Positions 1 through 9,721 of a DNA stretch of 64,000 nt are shown here, piece after piece; position 1 is the stretch's first letter, and each line of letters begins with the position of its first letter. The stretch is from Terrirubrum flagellatum (GTDB lineage Bacteria; Pseudomonadota; Alphaproteobacteria; Rhizobiales; Beijerinckiaceae), in NCBI RefSeq assembly GCF_022059845.1, contig NZ_CP091851.1:3658001-3722000 (forward strand). The letters are read 5' to 3'. The position numbers and the translations under genes were made by a program. The notes under the pieces were generated by a model that saw only the letters and a program-made list of their open reading frames with translations, was not told where the DNA came from and ran no database searches.

Positions 1-1
1 G

Positions 2-2593
2 CTCGTCGCGCCGCATTTCGTGCTCGTCGGCTCCGGCATCGTGCAGCCCGATCTCGGCTCGCAGCGCATCACCGCGGTGACCGCGAGCCAGGGCTCTTCG
101 CCGGAGCGCGAGGATAGCCCCGACGCCGACGTGTTCCAGATCACGCTCGATCCCGGCGCGACGATCACTTTCGTCGCCGAGCTTGCGAACCCGGTGCTGC
201 CGCAGCTCTATCTCTGGGATCAGGACGCCTATCGCGACAAGAACAATGGCCTCACGCTCTATCGCGGCATCGTCATCGGCATTGCGACGCTGCTCGCGCT
301 TTTTCTTACCGTCGTTTTCGTCGTCAAAGGCGCGATCATTTTCCCCGCCGCGGCCGCCCTCGCCTGGGCCGTCCTCGCCTATGCCGGCATTGATTTCGGA
401 TTTTTCAATCGCATCTTCGGCCTCGCGCCCGCGGCGAGCGGCGTCTATCGCGCCATTTCGGAAGCGGTGCTTGCGGCAACCTTGCTCGTCTTCCTCTTCG
501 CCTATCTCAACCTCAATCGCTGGCATGTCCGCTACAGCCATCTGACGATCGGCTGGCTGCTCTTTCTTGGCGCGCTGATCGGGCTTGCGCTGTTCAATCC
601 CGCCTTCGCCGCGGGCGTCGCGCGCGTCTCGATCGGCGCGGTCGCCGCGATCGGCCTCATTCTCATCCTCTATCTCTCGACGCATGGCTACGACCGCGCG
701 GTGATGCTGATCCCGACCTGGCTGCTGCTGCTCTTATGGGTCGGCGCCGCGGCGCTCGTCGTCAACGGGCAGACGCAGAATGACACCGTCGCGCCGGCGC
801 TCATCGGCGGCCTTGTGCTCATCGTGATGCTGATCGGCTTCACAGTGATGCAGCACGCCTTTTCCGGCGCGCCCGCGAATGAGACGATGGGCGCCGAGAC
901 GATGCGACGTGCGCTGGCGCTGTCGGGCTCCGGCGATGCGGTGTTCGACTGGGACATTGCGACCGATCGCATCCATGCGGGAACGGAGATCGAGCAGCAG
1001 CTTGGCCTGCGCCGCGGTTCGCTTTCCGCGACGGCCTCCGACTGGCTTGCGCTCGTGCATCCGTTCGATCGCGATCAGTACGCCGCCGTGCTCGACGTCG
1101 CGCTCGAACAGCGGCGCGGCCGCATCCAGCATGATTTCCGCATCAAGGCGCAGAACGGACAATATCACTGGGCGCGGCTGAAAGCGCGGCCGGTGCTGGG
1201 CCCTGACGGCGAAGTGACGCGCATCATGGGCACTTTGTCTGATGTGACCGACATCCGTCACGCCGAAGAGCGCATGCTGCACGACGCCGTGCATGACAAT
1301 CTCACTGGCCTGCCCAACCGCGCGCTCTTCCTTGACCGCATCGAAGGCGCGCTGGCGATGGCGAAAGCCGATCCGCAGATCCGCCCGACCGTGCTTGCGA
1401 TCGACGTCGACAAATTCAAGCAGATCAACGAAACGGTCGGCCTCGCGGCGGGCGACTCCATCCTGCTCTCGCTGGCGCGCCGCCTGCGTCGCATTCTTCG
1501 GCCACAGGACACGTTGGGACGCATCGGCGGCGATGAGTTCGCGATCATCCTGATGTCGGAGCGCGAGCCCGAGCGCATCACCGCCTTCGCCGACATGGTG
1601 CGCCGGACGCTGGCGAGCCCGTTCGGCTTCGGCGACCGCGAACTCTATCTCAAGGCGTCGATCGGTCTGACGCTGGCCGACGGCCAGTCCAACACCACCA
1701 AGGACGACATGCTGCGCAACGCCGAGCTCGCGATGGCGCATGCGAAGAAGCTCGGCGGCGACCGCATCCAGGTGTTCCGCCCGGCGATGCGGCGCGAACG
1801 CGACGACCGGCTGAGCATCGAAGCCGATCTCAGGCGCGCGCTCGACCGGCAGGAAATCACGCTCGTCTATCAGCCGATCGTGCGGCTTGAAGATCGCACT
1901 GTCGCCGGTTTCGAGGCGCTGCTGCGCTGGGACCATCCAAGGCTTGGCCGCATCCCGCCGAAGGATTTCATCCCGATCGCGGAAGAGACGGGCCTCATCA
2001 TCGATCTCGGCGCCTACGCCATGGATCGCGCCGCGCGCGAGCTCGCGGCGTGGCAGGCGGCGCTCGATGTCGATCCGCCGATCTTCGCCAGCGTCAACAT
2101 TTCAAGCCGCCAGCTTCTCCGCCATGATCTTTTGCAGGACGTGAAGAATCTTCTGTCGCGCATCAGGCTCATTCCGGGCACGCTGAAGCTTGAACTCACC
2201 GAAAGTCTGGTGATGGAGAATCCGGAATATGCGGCGAAGATGCTGGAGCGCATCCGTGCGCTCGGCGCCGGCCTCTCGCTCGATGATTTCGGCACCGGCC
2301 ATTCCTCGCTCGCCTATCTCGAGCGCTTCACCTTCGACACGCTGAAAATCGACCAGTCCTTCGTGCGCGAAAACCGCAAGGGTTCGCGCTCGATCCTGCT
2401 GCGCACCATGATCACCATGGCGCATGATCTCGACATGTCCGTCATCGCGGAAGGCGCGGAGACCGAGGGCGATGCGATCGAGCTCTATCAGCTCGGTTGC
2501 GAATACGCACAGGGCTATCTCTTCGGCGAGCCCATGAGCGCGCTGGAGGCGCGGCGCCTCGTCGGCGCCTCGACGACGTTGGCGGCGGAATAG
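2..2593 (+). CDS. Membrane GGDEF-EAL c-di-GMP enzyme with PAS domain (5' end cut)
   Basis: This protein probably makes and/or degrades the second messenger cyclic di-GMP at the inner membrane. The open frame runs off the left edge, so the true start is outside the window; the first in-frame start is a GTG at 20. Residues below count from that GTG. A short periplasmic segment is followed by about seven hydrophobic helices (roughly 75-275), the layout of 7TM-type sensor proteins. A PAS/PAC domain (about 300-410) precedes a GGDEF domain with an intact GGDEF motif at 503-507. A C-terminal EAL domain has intact EAL at 632-634, and DDFGTG, LTES and the later glutamate motif (AEGAE) are all present. 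By motif both domains look catalytically competent; which activity dominates cannot be read from sequence. A stem-loop terminator follows the gene. Confidence 0.9.
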   Translation, partial: LVAPHFVLVGSGIVQPDLGSQRITAVTASQGSSPEREDSPDADVFQITLDPGATITFVAELANPVLPQLYLWDQDAYRDKNNGLTLYRGIVIGIATLLALFLTVVFVVKGAIIFPAAAALAWAVLAYAGIDFGFFNRIFGLAPAASGVYRAISEAVLAATLLVFLFAYLNLNRWHVRYSHLTIGWLLFLGALIGLALFNPAFAAGVARVSIGAVAAIGLILILYLSTHGYDRAVMLIPTWLLLLLWVGAAALVVNGQTQNDTVAPALIGGLVLIVMLIGFTVMQHAFSGAPANETMGAETMRRALALSGSGDAVFDWDIATDRIHAGTEIEQQLGLRRGSLSATASDWLALVHPFDRDQYAAVLDVALEQRRGRIQHDFRIKAQNGQYHWARLKARPVLGPDGEVTRIMGTLSDVTDIRHAEERMLHDAVHDNLTGLPNRALFLDRIEGALAMAKADPQIRPTVLAIDVDKFKQINETVGLAAGDSILLSLARRLRRILRPQDTLGRIGGDEFAIILMSEREPERITAFADMVRRTLASPFGFGDRELYLKASIGLTLADGQSNTTKDDMLRNAELAMAHAKKLGGDRIQVFRPAMRRERDDRLSIEADLRRALDRQEITLVYQPIVRLEDRTVAGFEALLRWDHPRLGRIPPKDFIPIAEETGLIIDLGAYAMDRAARELAAWQAALDVDPPIFASVNISSRQLLRHDLLQDVKNLLSRIRLIPGTLKLELTESLVMENPEYAAKMLERIRALGAGLSLDDFGTGHSSLAYLERFTFDTLKIDQSFVRENRKGSRSILLRTMITMAHDLDMSVIAEGAETEGDAIELYQLGCEYAQGYLFGEPMSALEARRLVGASTTLAAE

Positions 2594-2600
2594 CCGGTCT

Positions 2601-2622
2601 ACGCAGCCTGCGGCTGCGTTTT
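2601..2622 (+). terminator. Rho-independent terminator after the GGDEF-EAL gene
   Basis: A perfect 8-bp stem (ACGCAGCC/GGCTGCGT) with a 3-base loop is followed by a short T run. It lies 8 bases after the stop codon and before mutL, so it probably separates the two transcripts. The T run is only four bases, so efficiency is uncertain. Confidence 0.6.
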
Positions 2623-2676
2623 CGGCTATAAGAATCGGATCGCACCCGAAGGCCTAATAGGTCACTTTCTCAAGCA

Positions 2677-4488
2677 ATGCCGATTCGTCTCCTCGACCCC
2701 GTGCTTGTCGATCGCATCGCCGCCGGCGAAGTGGTCGAGCGGCCGGCTGCGGCCGCGAAGGAGCTGATCGAGAACGCGATCGACGCCGGCGCGCGGCGCA
2801 TCGAGGTGGCGATCGAGGCTGGCGGTCGCCGGCTGATCCGCGTGATCGACGACGGCGCCGGCATGAGCGGAGACGATCTCTCGCTCGCGGTCGAACGCCA
2901 CGCGACATCGAAGCTTCCGACCGACGACCTGCTCGCCATCGACACGCTCGGCTTTCGCGGCGAGGCGTTGCCTTCGATCGGGTCGGTCGCGCGGCTGACG
3001 ATCACGTCGCGCAACGGCTCGACGCCGGGCTCGTCGATCACCGTCGACGCCGGCCGTAAATCTTCTGTCCGTCCTGCGGCGACGGAACGCGGCACGCGCG
3101 TCGAAGTGTTCGATCTCTTCTCCGCGACGCCGGCGCGATTGAAATTCCTGAAGACGGATCGCACCGAGGCCGCCGCGGTCGCAGACCAGATCAAGCGGTT
3201 GGCGCTCGCCCATCCCGCCATCCGCTTCATCCTGTCGAGCGATGACGGAATGATGCTCGATTATTCCGCGCAGAGCGACGATGAGGTCGGCTTCGAGGCG
3301 CGCGCGATTCAGGTGCTTGGGCCCGACGCGCGCGGCAACCTGCTTCATGTGCATGGCGTGCGCGAAGATGTGGAAATTCGCGGCCTCGCTGGATTGCCGA
3401 CGTTCCATCGCGCCACTGCGAGCCATGTCTATCTCATGGTCAATGGCAGGCCGGTGCGCGACCGGCTGATCGTCGGCGCCGTGCGCGCTGCTTATTCCGA
3501 CGCGCTGCCGAGCGGACGGCATCCCGTTGTCGCGCTCGACATCAGATGCCCGGCGCGCATGGTCGACGTGAATGTGCATCCGGCAAAGACGGAAGTGCGC
3601 TTTCGCGACAGCGGCCTCGTGCGCTCTCTGATCGTCAATGCGCTGCGCGACGCGATCGGCCAAGCGGGCCATCGCGCCACGCCGCTTGGCGGCCTACGCA
3701 CGCTGGACGCGATGCGGCCGATGCAGGCGCCGCGCTTCGATCGCACGCGCTTCACACAGTCGCATTGGGCGTCGTCAGCCTCGCCGCGCTTTCCCGAGGA
3801 AGCCCCCGCGCAGCAGGGATTTTCCGAAGCGGCGCAGGCCGCGTTCGCGACCGCGCCCTCCGCGGATGTGCGTTTCGCGCCTATCGTCGAGGCGAATTCG
3901 GCAAGCGACTTTCCGCTCGGCGCGGCGCGCGCGCAGCTTCACGACAATTTCATCGTGGCGCAGACAAGCGACGGTCTCGTCATCGTCGACCAGCACGCGG
4001 CGCATGAGCGCATCGTCTACGAGAAGCTGAAGGCGGAACGCGCCGCGCACGGCGTGAAGCGCCAGATCATGCTGATCCCCGAAATTATCGATCTCGATCC
4101 GGCGCAGGCGGCGCGGCTTCTCGAACATGCGCCGCAACTCAGCGAGGCGGGACTTGTCATCGAATCCTTCGGGCCCGGCGCCGTCTCGATCACGGAAATT
4201 CCGGCGTTGCTCGCAGGAGGGCCGATCAAGACGATGGTGCTTGATCTCGTCGACGGCCTGTCGGAGTGGGGCGACGCGCGATCGCTGGAATCTCGTATTG
4301 ACGCGATCCTGTCGCGCATCGCCTGTCACGGATCGGTGCGCGCCGGGCGCAGATTGAAGCCTGAAGAAATGAACGCGCTTCTCCGCACCATGGAGGCGAC
4401 GCCTTTCGCCGGCCAGTGCAATCACGGCCGCCCGACCTATGTGGAGTTGAAGCTCGCCGATATTGAGCGGCTGTTCGGGCGGAGATAG
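2677..4488 (+). CDS. mutL: DNA mismatch repair protein MutL
   Basis: MutL couples mismatch recognition by MutS to strand incision. The 603-residue protein has the N-terminal GHKL ATPase: the catalytic glutamate region ELIEN (E32), DDGAGM at 58-63 and GFRGEAL at 92-98. The C-terminal half carries the metal-dependent nicking-endonuclease signature DQHA-x2-E-x4-E from residue 438. It also has the accessory ACHG (C550) and CNHGRP (C581) motifs that complete the metal site in endonuclease-type MutL. This fits a bacterium without the MutH/Dam system. Between the two halves (about 330-410) lies a weakly conserved linker. The gene is preceded by a terminator and followed by a dispersed repeat, so it is probably a single-gene unit. 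Confidence 0.97.
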   Translation: MPIRLLDPVLVDRIAAGEVVERPAAAAKELIENAIDAGARRIEVAIEAGGRRLIRVIDDGAGMSGDDLSLAVERHATSKLPTDDLLAIDTLGFRGEALPSIGSVARLTITSRNGSTPGSSITVDAGRKSSVRPAATERGTRVEVFDLFSATPARLKFLKTDRTEAAAVADQIKRLALAHPAIRFILSSDDGMMLDYSAQSDDEVGFEARAIQVLGPDARGNLLHVHGVREDVEIRGLAGLPTFHRATASHVYLMVNGRPVRDRLIVGAVRAAYSDALPSGRHPVVALDIRCPARMVDVNVHPAKTEVRFRDSGLVRSLIVNALRDAIGQAGHRATPLGGLRTLDAMRPMQAPRFDRTRFTQSHWASSASPRFPEEAPAQQGFSEAAQAAFATAPSADVRFAPIVEANSASDFPLGAARAQLHDNFIVAQTSDGLVIVDQHAAHERIVYEKLKAERAAHGVKRQIMLIPEIIDLDPAQAARLLEHAPQLSEAGLVIESFGPGAVSITEIPALLAGGPIKTMVLDLVDGLSEWGDARSLESRIDAILSRIACHGSVRAGRRLKPEEMNALLRTMEATPFAGQCNHGRPTYVELKLADIERLFGRR

Positions 4489-4498
4489 TTTTGCGCTC

Positions 4499-4654
4499 TT
4501 CCTTCTCCCTTGGGAGAAGGTGGCCTGCGAAGCAGGCCGGATGAGGGTAAGCCTCTTTGCCTCAAGGCTGGCGCCAATACCCTCACCCGTCATTGCTTCC
4601 GCGACGATGCTGCGCATCGCGCGGCAATGACACCCTCTCCCACAGGGAGAGGGG
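4499..4654. repeat. Dispersed palindromic repeat, CTCTCCC family
   Basis: This fills the gap between the convergent mutL and rsmD. Outer hairpins (CCTTCTCCC/GGGAGAAGG and CCCTCTCCC/GGGAGAGGG) flank inner GATGAGGG/CCCTCAC segments. The same arrangement recurs at 33610-33732 and 35359-35520, and looser relatives are at 19005-19141 and 21413-21599. It resembles REP/BIME-type elements and carries no credible coding sequence. Confidence 0.8.
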
Positions 4655-4661
4655 CGCTCAG

Positions 4662-5222
4662 TTATCGCTGCGTGTAGCGCAAAATCCGCATGACGCTGTC
4701 GCTCTGCGCGCGCTCATCCTCGACCGTAAAACCTGCGGGAACAGCGATCTCAGCGTCGCCCGCTTCTTCCCAGCAGACGAGCGCATTGTCCTTCAGCCAG
4801 CCGCCATTTGCGGCTGAGGCGAGCGCCTTTTCGCCAAGTCCCTTGCGGTAAGGCGGATCGCAGAAGACGAGATCGAACGGCGCAACCGTTTCGATCTTGC
4901 CAAGCGTAGTCGCGTCGCGACGGAAAATCTTCGTCACGCCCGCGAGGCCCAGCGTCATCACATTTTCGCGGATCAGGCTGCGCGCCTCGACGCCTTCATC
5001 GACAAAGAGCGCGAAGCTTGCGCCGCGCGACAAGGCTTCGATGCCGAGCGCGCCGGTGCCCGCGAAGAGATCGAGCACGCGCGCGTCCTTAGCGGGATCA
5101 TCGAACGCATGCGCGAGAATATTAAACAGGCTCTCGCGCAGGCGATCAGAGGTCGGTCTGATCGCCTGCGACGCCGGCGCCTTCAGCGCGCGGTTGCGCA
5201 ACCGCCCGGCGACGACGCGCAT
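4662..5222 (-). CDS. rsmD: 16S rRNA (guanine-966-N2)-methyltransferase RsmD
   Basis: RsmD methylates G966 of 16S rRNA in the small ribosomal subunit using S-adenosylmethionine. The 186-residue protein has the SAM-binding LDLFAGTGALG motif at about 50-60 and the catalytic DPPY motif at 122-125, with a family-typical N-terminus starting MRVVAGRLRNRAL. It starts 8 bases after the stop codon of rluB on the same strand, so the two rRNA-modification genes very likely form an operon. The length is normal for the family. Confidence 0.95.
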   Translation of the reverse strand: MRVVAGRLRNRALKAPASQAIRPTSDRLRESLFNILAHAFDDPAKDARVLDLFAGTGALGIEALSRGASFALFVDEGVEARSLIRENVMTLGLAGVTKIFRRDATTLGKIETVAPFDLVFCDPPYRKGLGEKALASAANGGWLKDNALVCWEEAGDAEIAVPAGFTVEDERAQSDSVMRILRYTQR

Positions 5223-5230
5223 CGATCAGT

Positions 5231-7234
5231 TCAGCGCGGCTTGCGCGGAGGACGCGCGCCGCCGCGCGGCCCGTCGAATTTCTTAGGTCCGCGCGGAGCG
5301 CCAAAGCCGCCCTTGCCGCCGGGTTTTCCACCAGCGCGCGGCTTGCCCGCAAATGACGGCTTGCCGCCGAACGAAGGTTTGCCGCGCCCAGCGGGCCGCT
5401 CTTCGCGATCGCGGCGTGGCGGCCCGTCATCTCCGAAACGTTCGCGACGCGGCGGACGATCATCGCGCGCCTCGAATGAACGGCCTTCGCCGCTTGGCTT
5501 GTCGCGGAATGCAGGCTTGTCGCCGCGTCCGCCGAAGCGATCGTCCTTCTTGAATGGCGGGCGACCCGCGCCGGAGCGAGGACGATCATCGCCGGAGCGC
5601 TCGCGCCTCGGCGGGCGATCCTCACGCGCTTCAAAAGCACGGCCCTCGCCCCGCGGTTTGCCGCGAAAGCCCGGTTTGCCGCCCCGATCGTCTCGCTTGA
5701 AATCGGGCCTTTCGCTGCGAAATGGCGGCTTGCGATCATCGCCGAAACGCTCGCGACGCTGCGGTCTTTCTCCGCGCTCCTCAAACGAACGGCCCTCGCC
5801 GCGCGGCTTGTCGCGAAATGGCGGCTTGCGATCGCCCGAGCGCGGCGCACGATCCTCGCGCGAGCGGAAGGGGCGCGCTTCATCGCGCGGACTGCGACGC
5901 TCTTCGAAATTCCCGCGTCGGGGAGCGGCGTCTTCACGCGGCCGGAAATCCCTGCCTTCGCGACGATCGCTGCGATCCTCTTCAACACGTGGGCGCCGAC
6001 GCGGCGCGGCGTCGCCTGACGGCGCGCCCTTTCGCTCGGTATCGCGGCGATCGGCGGGATGATCGCGGCGCGGCGGACGGCGCAGCGAGTCCGCCGGCCT
6101 CTCTGCACCGACAATGCGCTCGACGCGCACGCTGCGGCCGCGGCGATCCTGCGTGTCGCTCACTTCGATGCGGCGTTCAGTGTCAGCCTCGATGCGCGAC
6201 CAGGGCTCGACGCGCGCGCGCGCATTCTCGCCGCCGGGCGGCGCGCGATCGACATGAGCGGAGAAATCGACGCCAGCCTTTTCCGCCAGCTCTTCGCCGA
6301 GTTGTTCCGCGAGATGGCGCGTCTTCACCTCGTCGACCGCGCCTTCCGGTAGATCGCCAAGCTGGAACGGGCCGAACGACACGCGGATCAGGCGCGCGAC
6401 CTGATAACCCAGATGTTCGAGCACGCGCTTGATCTCGCGATTCTTGCCCTCGCGCAGATCCATGGTGAGCCAGGCGTTGGCGCCCTGCTCGCGATCGAGC
6501 GTCGCGACGATCGGCCCATAGGAGACGTCGTCGATCGTCACGCCCTCGCGCAATTTGTCGAGCTCGGCCTGATCGGGATGGCCGAACACGCGCACGCGAT
6601 AGCGCCGCAACCACGCCGTATCGGGATGGGCGAGCACGCGCGCGAGCCCGCCATCATTGGTCAGCAGCAGCAGGCCTTCGGTGTTGATGTCGAGGCGGCC
6701 GACCGACACGACGCGCGGCAGCATCGAGGGCAGCACGTCGAACACAGTCGAGCGGCCTTCGGGATCGCGCGCGGTGGTCACGAGGCCCGGCGGCTTGTGA
6801 TAGAGCCAGAGCCGCGTGCGCTCGCGGTCGGGCAGCTTCGCGCCATCGACGCTGATGCGATCGCTCGGGCCGACATTGATCGCCGCCGATTTCAGCACCT
6901 TGCCGTTGACGGTGACGCGGCCTTCCTCGACCAGCTTCTCGGCGTCACGGCGCGAGCAGAGCCCAGCGCGCGCAATCACCTTGGCGATGCGTTCGGGTTT
7001 CTCGGCGCGAATCTCCACTGGCGCGCTCGGCGCCTTGTCCTGTGGCGCGCCTTTCGCCGCCCTATCGTCCTTGCGACGCGGCGGCTTGCCATCGTCACGC
7101 GCGGGGCCGCGCGGCGGTCCCTTGCGGAAGGGTCGATCGCCTGTCTTCTCGCCGCGGGCGTCTCTCGCGCCTGAGCGGCTGAATTGTCCGCCCGGTTTGC
7201 GGCCGGGCTTGCCTTTATTGGGTCTGTCGTTCAT
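5231..7234 (-). CDS. rluB: 23S rRNA pseudouridine synthase RluB with a very long Arg/Gly/Asp-rich tail
   Basis: This enzyme isomerises a uridine of 23S rRNA (RluB/RsuA family). I chose the ATG at 7234; the frame stays open upstream but runs into the divergent tadA. Residues 1-80 are basic and disordered. An S4 RNA-binding domain spans about 81-125, and the catalytic domain carries GRLDINTEG with the nucleophile Asp182. The conserved fold ends near residue 320. The rest (about 330-667) is low-complexity and rich in R, G, D, E, P and K, with several imperfect repeats of about 28-35 residues containing [11 protein letters not shown]-like and [10 protein letters not shown]-like segments. Ordinary RsuA/RluB enzymes are 230-300 residues, so the tail more than doubles the protein. 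Similar tails occur in other alphaproteobacterial RluB proteins; their role is not established. It is the upstream partner of rsmD. Confidence 0.92.
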   Translation of the reverse strand: MNDRPNKGKPGRKPGGQFSRSGARDARGEKTGDRPFRKGPPRGPARDDGKPPRRKDDRAAKGAPQDKAPSAPVEIRAEKPERIAKVIARAGLCSRRDAEKLVEEGRVTVNGKVLKSAAINVGPSDRISVDGAKLPDRERTRLWLYHKPPGLVTTARDPEGRSTVFDVLPSMLPRVVSVGRLDINTEGLLLLTNDGGLARVLAHPDTAWLRRYRVRVFGHPDQAELDKLREGVTIDDVSYGPIVATLDREQGANAWLTMDLREGKNREIKRVLEHLGYQVARLIRVSFGPFQLGDLPEGAVDEVKTRHLAEQLGEELAEKAGVDFSAHVDRAPPGGENARARVEPWSRIEADTERRIEVSDTQDRRGRSVRVERIVGAERPADSLRRPPRRDHPADRRDTERKGAPSGDAAPRRRPRVEEDRSDRREGRDFRPREDAAPRRGNFEERRSPRDEARPFRSREDRAPRSGDRKPPFRDKPRGEGRSFEERGERPQRRERFGDDRKPPFRSERPDFKRDDRGGKPGFRGKPRGEGRAFEAREDRPPRRERSGDDRPRSGAGRPPFKKDDRFGGRGDKPAFRDKPSGEGRSFEARDDRPPRRERFGDDGPPRRDREERPAGRGKPSFGGKPSFAGKPRAGGKPGGKGGFGAPRGPKKFDGPRGGARPPRKPR

Positions 7235-7280
7235 CGCGGCGAGATAGCAGACGCGACCCAGCACGGCGAGACGCCGCCCG

Positions 7281-7745
7281 ATGAAAAGCAATCCCGATTC
7301 CGCCGCCCTTGACCCCTGGGACGCCGCCTTCGCCGAAGCGCGTCTGGCGGGCGCCGCTGAGGAAACGCCGGTGGGCGCGGTGATTGTGCGGCAAGGGGAG
7401 ATCATCGCCCGGGCCGGCAATCGCGCGATCGCCGACCGCGACCCGACCGCGCATGCCGAAGTGCTGGCGATTCGCGCCGCCTGCGCCGCCACCGGCTCGG
7501 AGCGGCTGCCGGATTGCGACCTCTACGTCACCCTGGAGCCCTGCCCGCTCTGTGCCGCCGCGATCTCGTTTGCGCGCATCCGCCGGCTCTATTTCGCGGC
7601 GTCCGATCCCAAGGGCGGCGCAGTCGAGAACGGGGTCAGGTTCTACAACAGCCCGACCTGCCACCACGCGCCCGAGGTCTATGGCGGCATCCGCGCCACG
7701 GAGGCCGGCCAGTTGCTCAAGGATTTCTTCGCCGCGAGGCGGTGA
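7281..7745 (+). CDS. tadA: tRNA adenosine(34) deaminase TadA
   Basis: TadA deaminates the wobble adenosine of tRNA-Arg(ACG) to inosine. The 154-residue protein has the zinc-deaminase signature: HAE at 58-60 (zinc ligand and proton-shuttle Glu) and PCPLC at 87-91 (zinc ligands Cys88 and Cys91). The N-terminal PVGAVIV strand is typical. The gene is transcribed away from rluB with only 46 bp between the start codons, so the two promoters must lie in or overlap that gap. Confidence 0.95.
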   Translation: MKSNPDSAALDPWDAAFAEARLAGAAEETPVGAVIVRQGEIIARAGNRAIADRDPTAHAEVLAIRAACAATGSERLPDCDLYVTLEPCPLCAAAISFARIRRLYFAASDPKGGAVENGVRFYNSPTCHHAPEVYGGIRATEAGQLLKDFFAARR

Positions 7746-7806
7746 GGGCCAAGGGTTCATCAACCCTGCTGATGTAAGCCAGCGTTGACTTACGCTAGGG
7801 TCGTCC

Positions 7807-9048
7807 ATGCGCAGCATCATCGTCAGCGACTTCGCAGCCGTGAATGGCGGCGCGGCCAAGGTCGCGATCGAGAGCGCGCGCGGCCTCGCGGAGGCGGGCT
7901 GCGAGATCGTGTTCGTCTCCTGCATCGGGCCGGCCGCGGAGGCGCTTGATCACCCCAACATCCGCGTCGAGATGATCGAGGCGGCCGAAGTCTGGAGCGT
8001 GAAAAATCCGCTGCGCGCGGCGTCGCAGGGCGTGTGGAATCAGGCGGCGGCGGACAAGCTCTTGTCGATCATCGCGCGCGAACGCGGGCGCGAGACCGTC
8101 GTCCATCTGCATCAATGGACGAAAGCGTTCAGCCCGGCGGCGATTGGCGCCGCAGCACAATCGGGCCTGCCGACCTTCATCACGATGCATGATTATTTCA
8201 GCTTCTGTCCCGAAGGCGCCTATTTCGATTTCCGCGCGGGGCGCGCTTGCGACCGCGCGCCGATGTCGGCCTCCTGCATGACGGCGAATTGCGATCGCAA
8301 GTCCTATGCGCACAAGCTCGTGCGCGTGGCGCGGCAATGGCGATCCGATCGCGCGCTGGCGGCGGCGCGCAACTTGACTTTCATTCATGTCAGCGATTTC
8401 GCGCGGCGCTTCGCCGAGCCGCATCTGCCCGGCGATGCGCGGCATGCGACTGTTGAGAACATGATAGAGGTCGCGCAGCGGCCCGCGATCGACGCCGCGC
8501 GCAACAAGCCCGTGCTTTTTCTCGGCCGCTTCACGGTAGAGAAGGCGCCGCATCTGCTTGCGGAGGCTGCGGCGCGCGCGGACGTCCCGGTGCGTTTTGT
8601 CGGCGACGGCCCGATGAAGGACGCGATCGCCAAGGCCAATCCCGCCGCCGAAATCCTGCCCTGGATTCCGGCCGATAAGGCGCTCGATGCGATAGCGGAG
8701 GCGCGCGCCCTGGCGGCGCCGTCGCTCTGGTTCGAGCCGGGCCCGCTTGTCATCGCCGAAGCGCGATCGCTGGGGCTGCCGACCATTCTCGCGCGAATGA
8801 CGGGCGCGGCGAGCTGGATCAGGGATGGCGAGGATGGGCTTTTGGTCGAACCCAGCGACGTCGACGGACTCGCCGTCGCGCTGGAACGCTTGCAGGACAA
8901 TGATTTCGCAGCGCGCATGGGGCGCGCGGCCTACGACGCCTATTGGCGCGACCCGCTGACCACGGCGCGGCATGTGAAGAAGACGCTCGCGCTTTATGAA
9001 AGCGCGCATGAATGGAAAATTGGCGCGCCGATCGCGAAGGCGAGCTGA
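7807..9048 (+). CDS. GT4-family glycosyltransferase
   Basis: This is probably a retaining, GT-B fold glycosyltransferase acting on a cell-surface polysaccharide or glycolipid. The 413-residue protein opens with a nucleotide-fold segment (SDFAAVNGGAAKVA). The donor-binding domain contains GRFTVEKAPHLL, FVGDGPM and the E-x7-E motif (E310 and E318) in a PSLWFEPGPLVIAEA context. Several cysteines cluster around residues 138-162, a feature seen in some family members. It lies about 1.5 kb from a Wzx-like flippase on the same strand, with the permease/kinase pair on the other strand between them, so a role in surface polysaccharide synthesis is an inference. The acceptor and sugar cannot be predicted. 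Confidence 0.85.
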   Translation: MRSIIVSDFAAVNGGAAKVAIESARGLAEAGCEIVFVSCIGPAAEALDHPNIRVEMIEAAEVWSVKNPLRAASQGVWNQAAADKLLSIIARERGRETVVHLHQWTKAFSPAAIGAAAQSGLPTFITMHDYFSFCPEGAYFDFRAGRACDRAPMSASCMTANCDRKSYAHKLVRVARQWRSDRALAAARNLTFIHVSDFARRFAEPHLPGDARHATVENMIEVAQRPAIDAARNKPVLFLGRFTVEKAPHLLAEAAARADVPVRFVGDGPMKDAIAKANPAAEILPWIPADKALDAIAEARALAAPSLWFEPGPLVIAEARSLGLPTILARMTGAASWIRDGEDGLLVEPSDVDGLAVALERLQDNDFAARMGRAAYDAYWRDPLTTARHVKKTLALYESAHEWKIGAPIAKAS

Positions 9049-9083
9049 GAGCGACGAATATTCGCGGAGCCTTCCTGTTCGCA

Positions 9084-9167
9084 TGTCATGCCCGGCCGTG
9101 GGCCGGGCATCCACGAATTCAGCTTGCGATATCTTCGTGGATGGCCCGGCCAAGCCCGGCCATGACA
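9084..9167. repeat. Dispersed palindromic repeat, GTCATGCCCGG family
   Basis: The ends are inverted (TGTCATG...CATGACA), with inner GGCCGGGCATCCACGAA and TTCGTGGATGGCCCGGCC arms, so the element folds into one long hairpin. It lies between the convergent glycosyltransferase and kinase genes and may also help end transcription. The element at 19579-19672 has the same plan. Such units are common in Rhizobiales chromosomes. Confidence 0.75.
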
Positions 9168-9224
9168 GCTTTCATAATCTCGGAGCGCTCAAACCATCAA
9201 CGCGCATGTTGCTCCGGTTCGTCT

Positions 9225-9713
9225 TCAGAGGCGCGTCTCGATGAAGTCTGAGATCGCCGCCGCGGCTTCTTCAACGCTCATCCCGCCATTATCCAGAATA
9301 AAGTCGCTGAACTCGCGACGCGTATATCCCTCTTCATACATTTCCACGATGCGCTGACGCTCGCCTGCGGACAAAATTCGCCCGCCGCGATCAGCAAGCG
9401 CAATTTCGAGCGGAGGCGCCAACGTGACGACGACAAGCTCTGCGCCTCTTAATTCACAGGAGCGTCGCAATCGCGCGTAGGACTCCTGCTCGACGGGATA
9501 GGCGATCACGAGATGATCGGCCTCGGATGTCGCGAGCAACCGCTCGATCCGTTCCCACGCCGCAACTATTCTTTCCGCAAGCGGGGCGTCATCCGGAGCA
9601 TCATGATCATCGCCGTCTATGAAGACGGCGCTGCGAAGAAGCGCAGCCAGGCGCGCGCCCACCGTGGATTTTCCGGCATTGATCGGACCATTGAGTACGA
9701 TCGCCGCGCGCAT
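9225..9713 (-). CDS. Small P-loop NTPase / kinase-like protein
   Basis: This 162-residue P-loop protein resembles small-molecule kinases, such as shikimate- or gluconate-kinase-like and AAA_33 proteins. The Walker A motif GPINAGKS sits at residues 9-16, right after a short beta-strand. VFIDGDDHD follows, as in nucleoside and small-molecule kinases. I start at the ATG at 9713 because it puts the P-loop at the N-terminus and leaves 8 bp after the upstream permease stop codon; an earlier start would overlap that gene. It forms a two-gene unit with the TauE/SafE permease. The substrate is unknown. Confidence 0.7.
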   Translation of the reverse strand: MRAAIVLNGPINAGKSTVGARLAALLRSAVFIDGDDHDAPDDAPLAERIVAAWERIERLLATSEADHLVIAYPVEQESYARLRRSCELRGAELVVVTLAPPLEIALADRGGRILSAGERQRIVEMYEEGYTRREFSDFILDNGGMSVEEAAAAISDFIETRL

Positions 9714-9721
9714 GGCGAGGG

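Noticed and set aside
734-1936. 400-codon minus-strand open frame opposite the GGDEF-EAL gene
   Set aside because: Its codons mirror the real gene, it has no recognisable domain or ribosome site, and high GC content makes such frames common.
5400-5900. Possible CRISPR-like direct repeats
   Set aside because: The repeats are imperfect, multiples of three and in frame with rluB; they are protein-level repeats without uniform spacers.
5146-6114. Long open frames on both strands across the rluB tail
   Set aside because: They come from the low-complexity Arg/Gly repeat DNA; only the frame continuous with the catalytic core makes sense.
8219-8295. Cysteine cluster in the glycosyltransferase as a separate zinc domain
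   Set aside because: The cysteines are few and irregular, and similar ones occur in other GT4 enzymes; not enough to call a domain.
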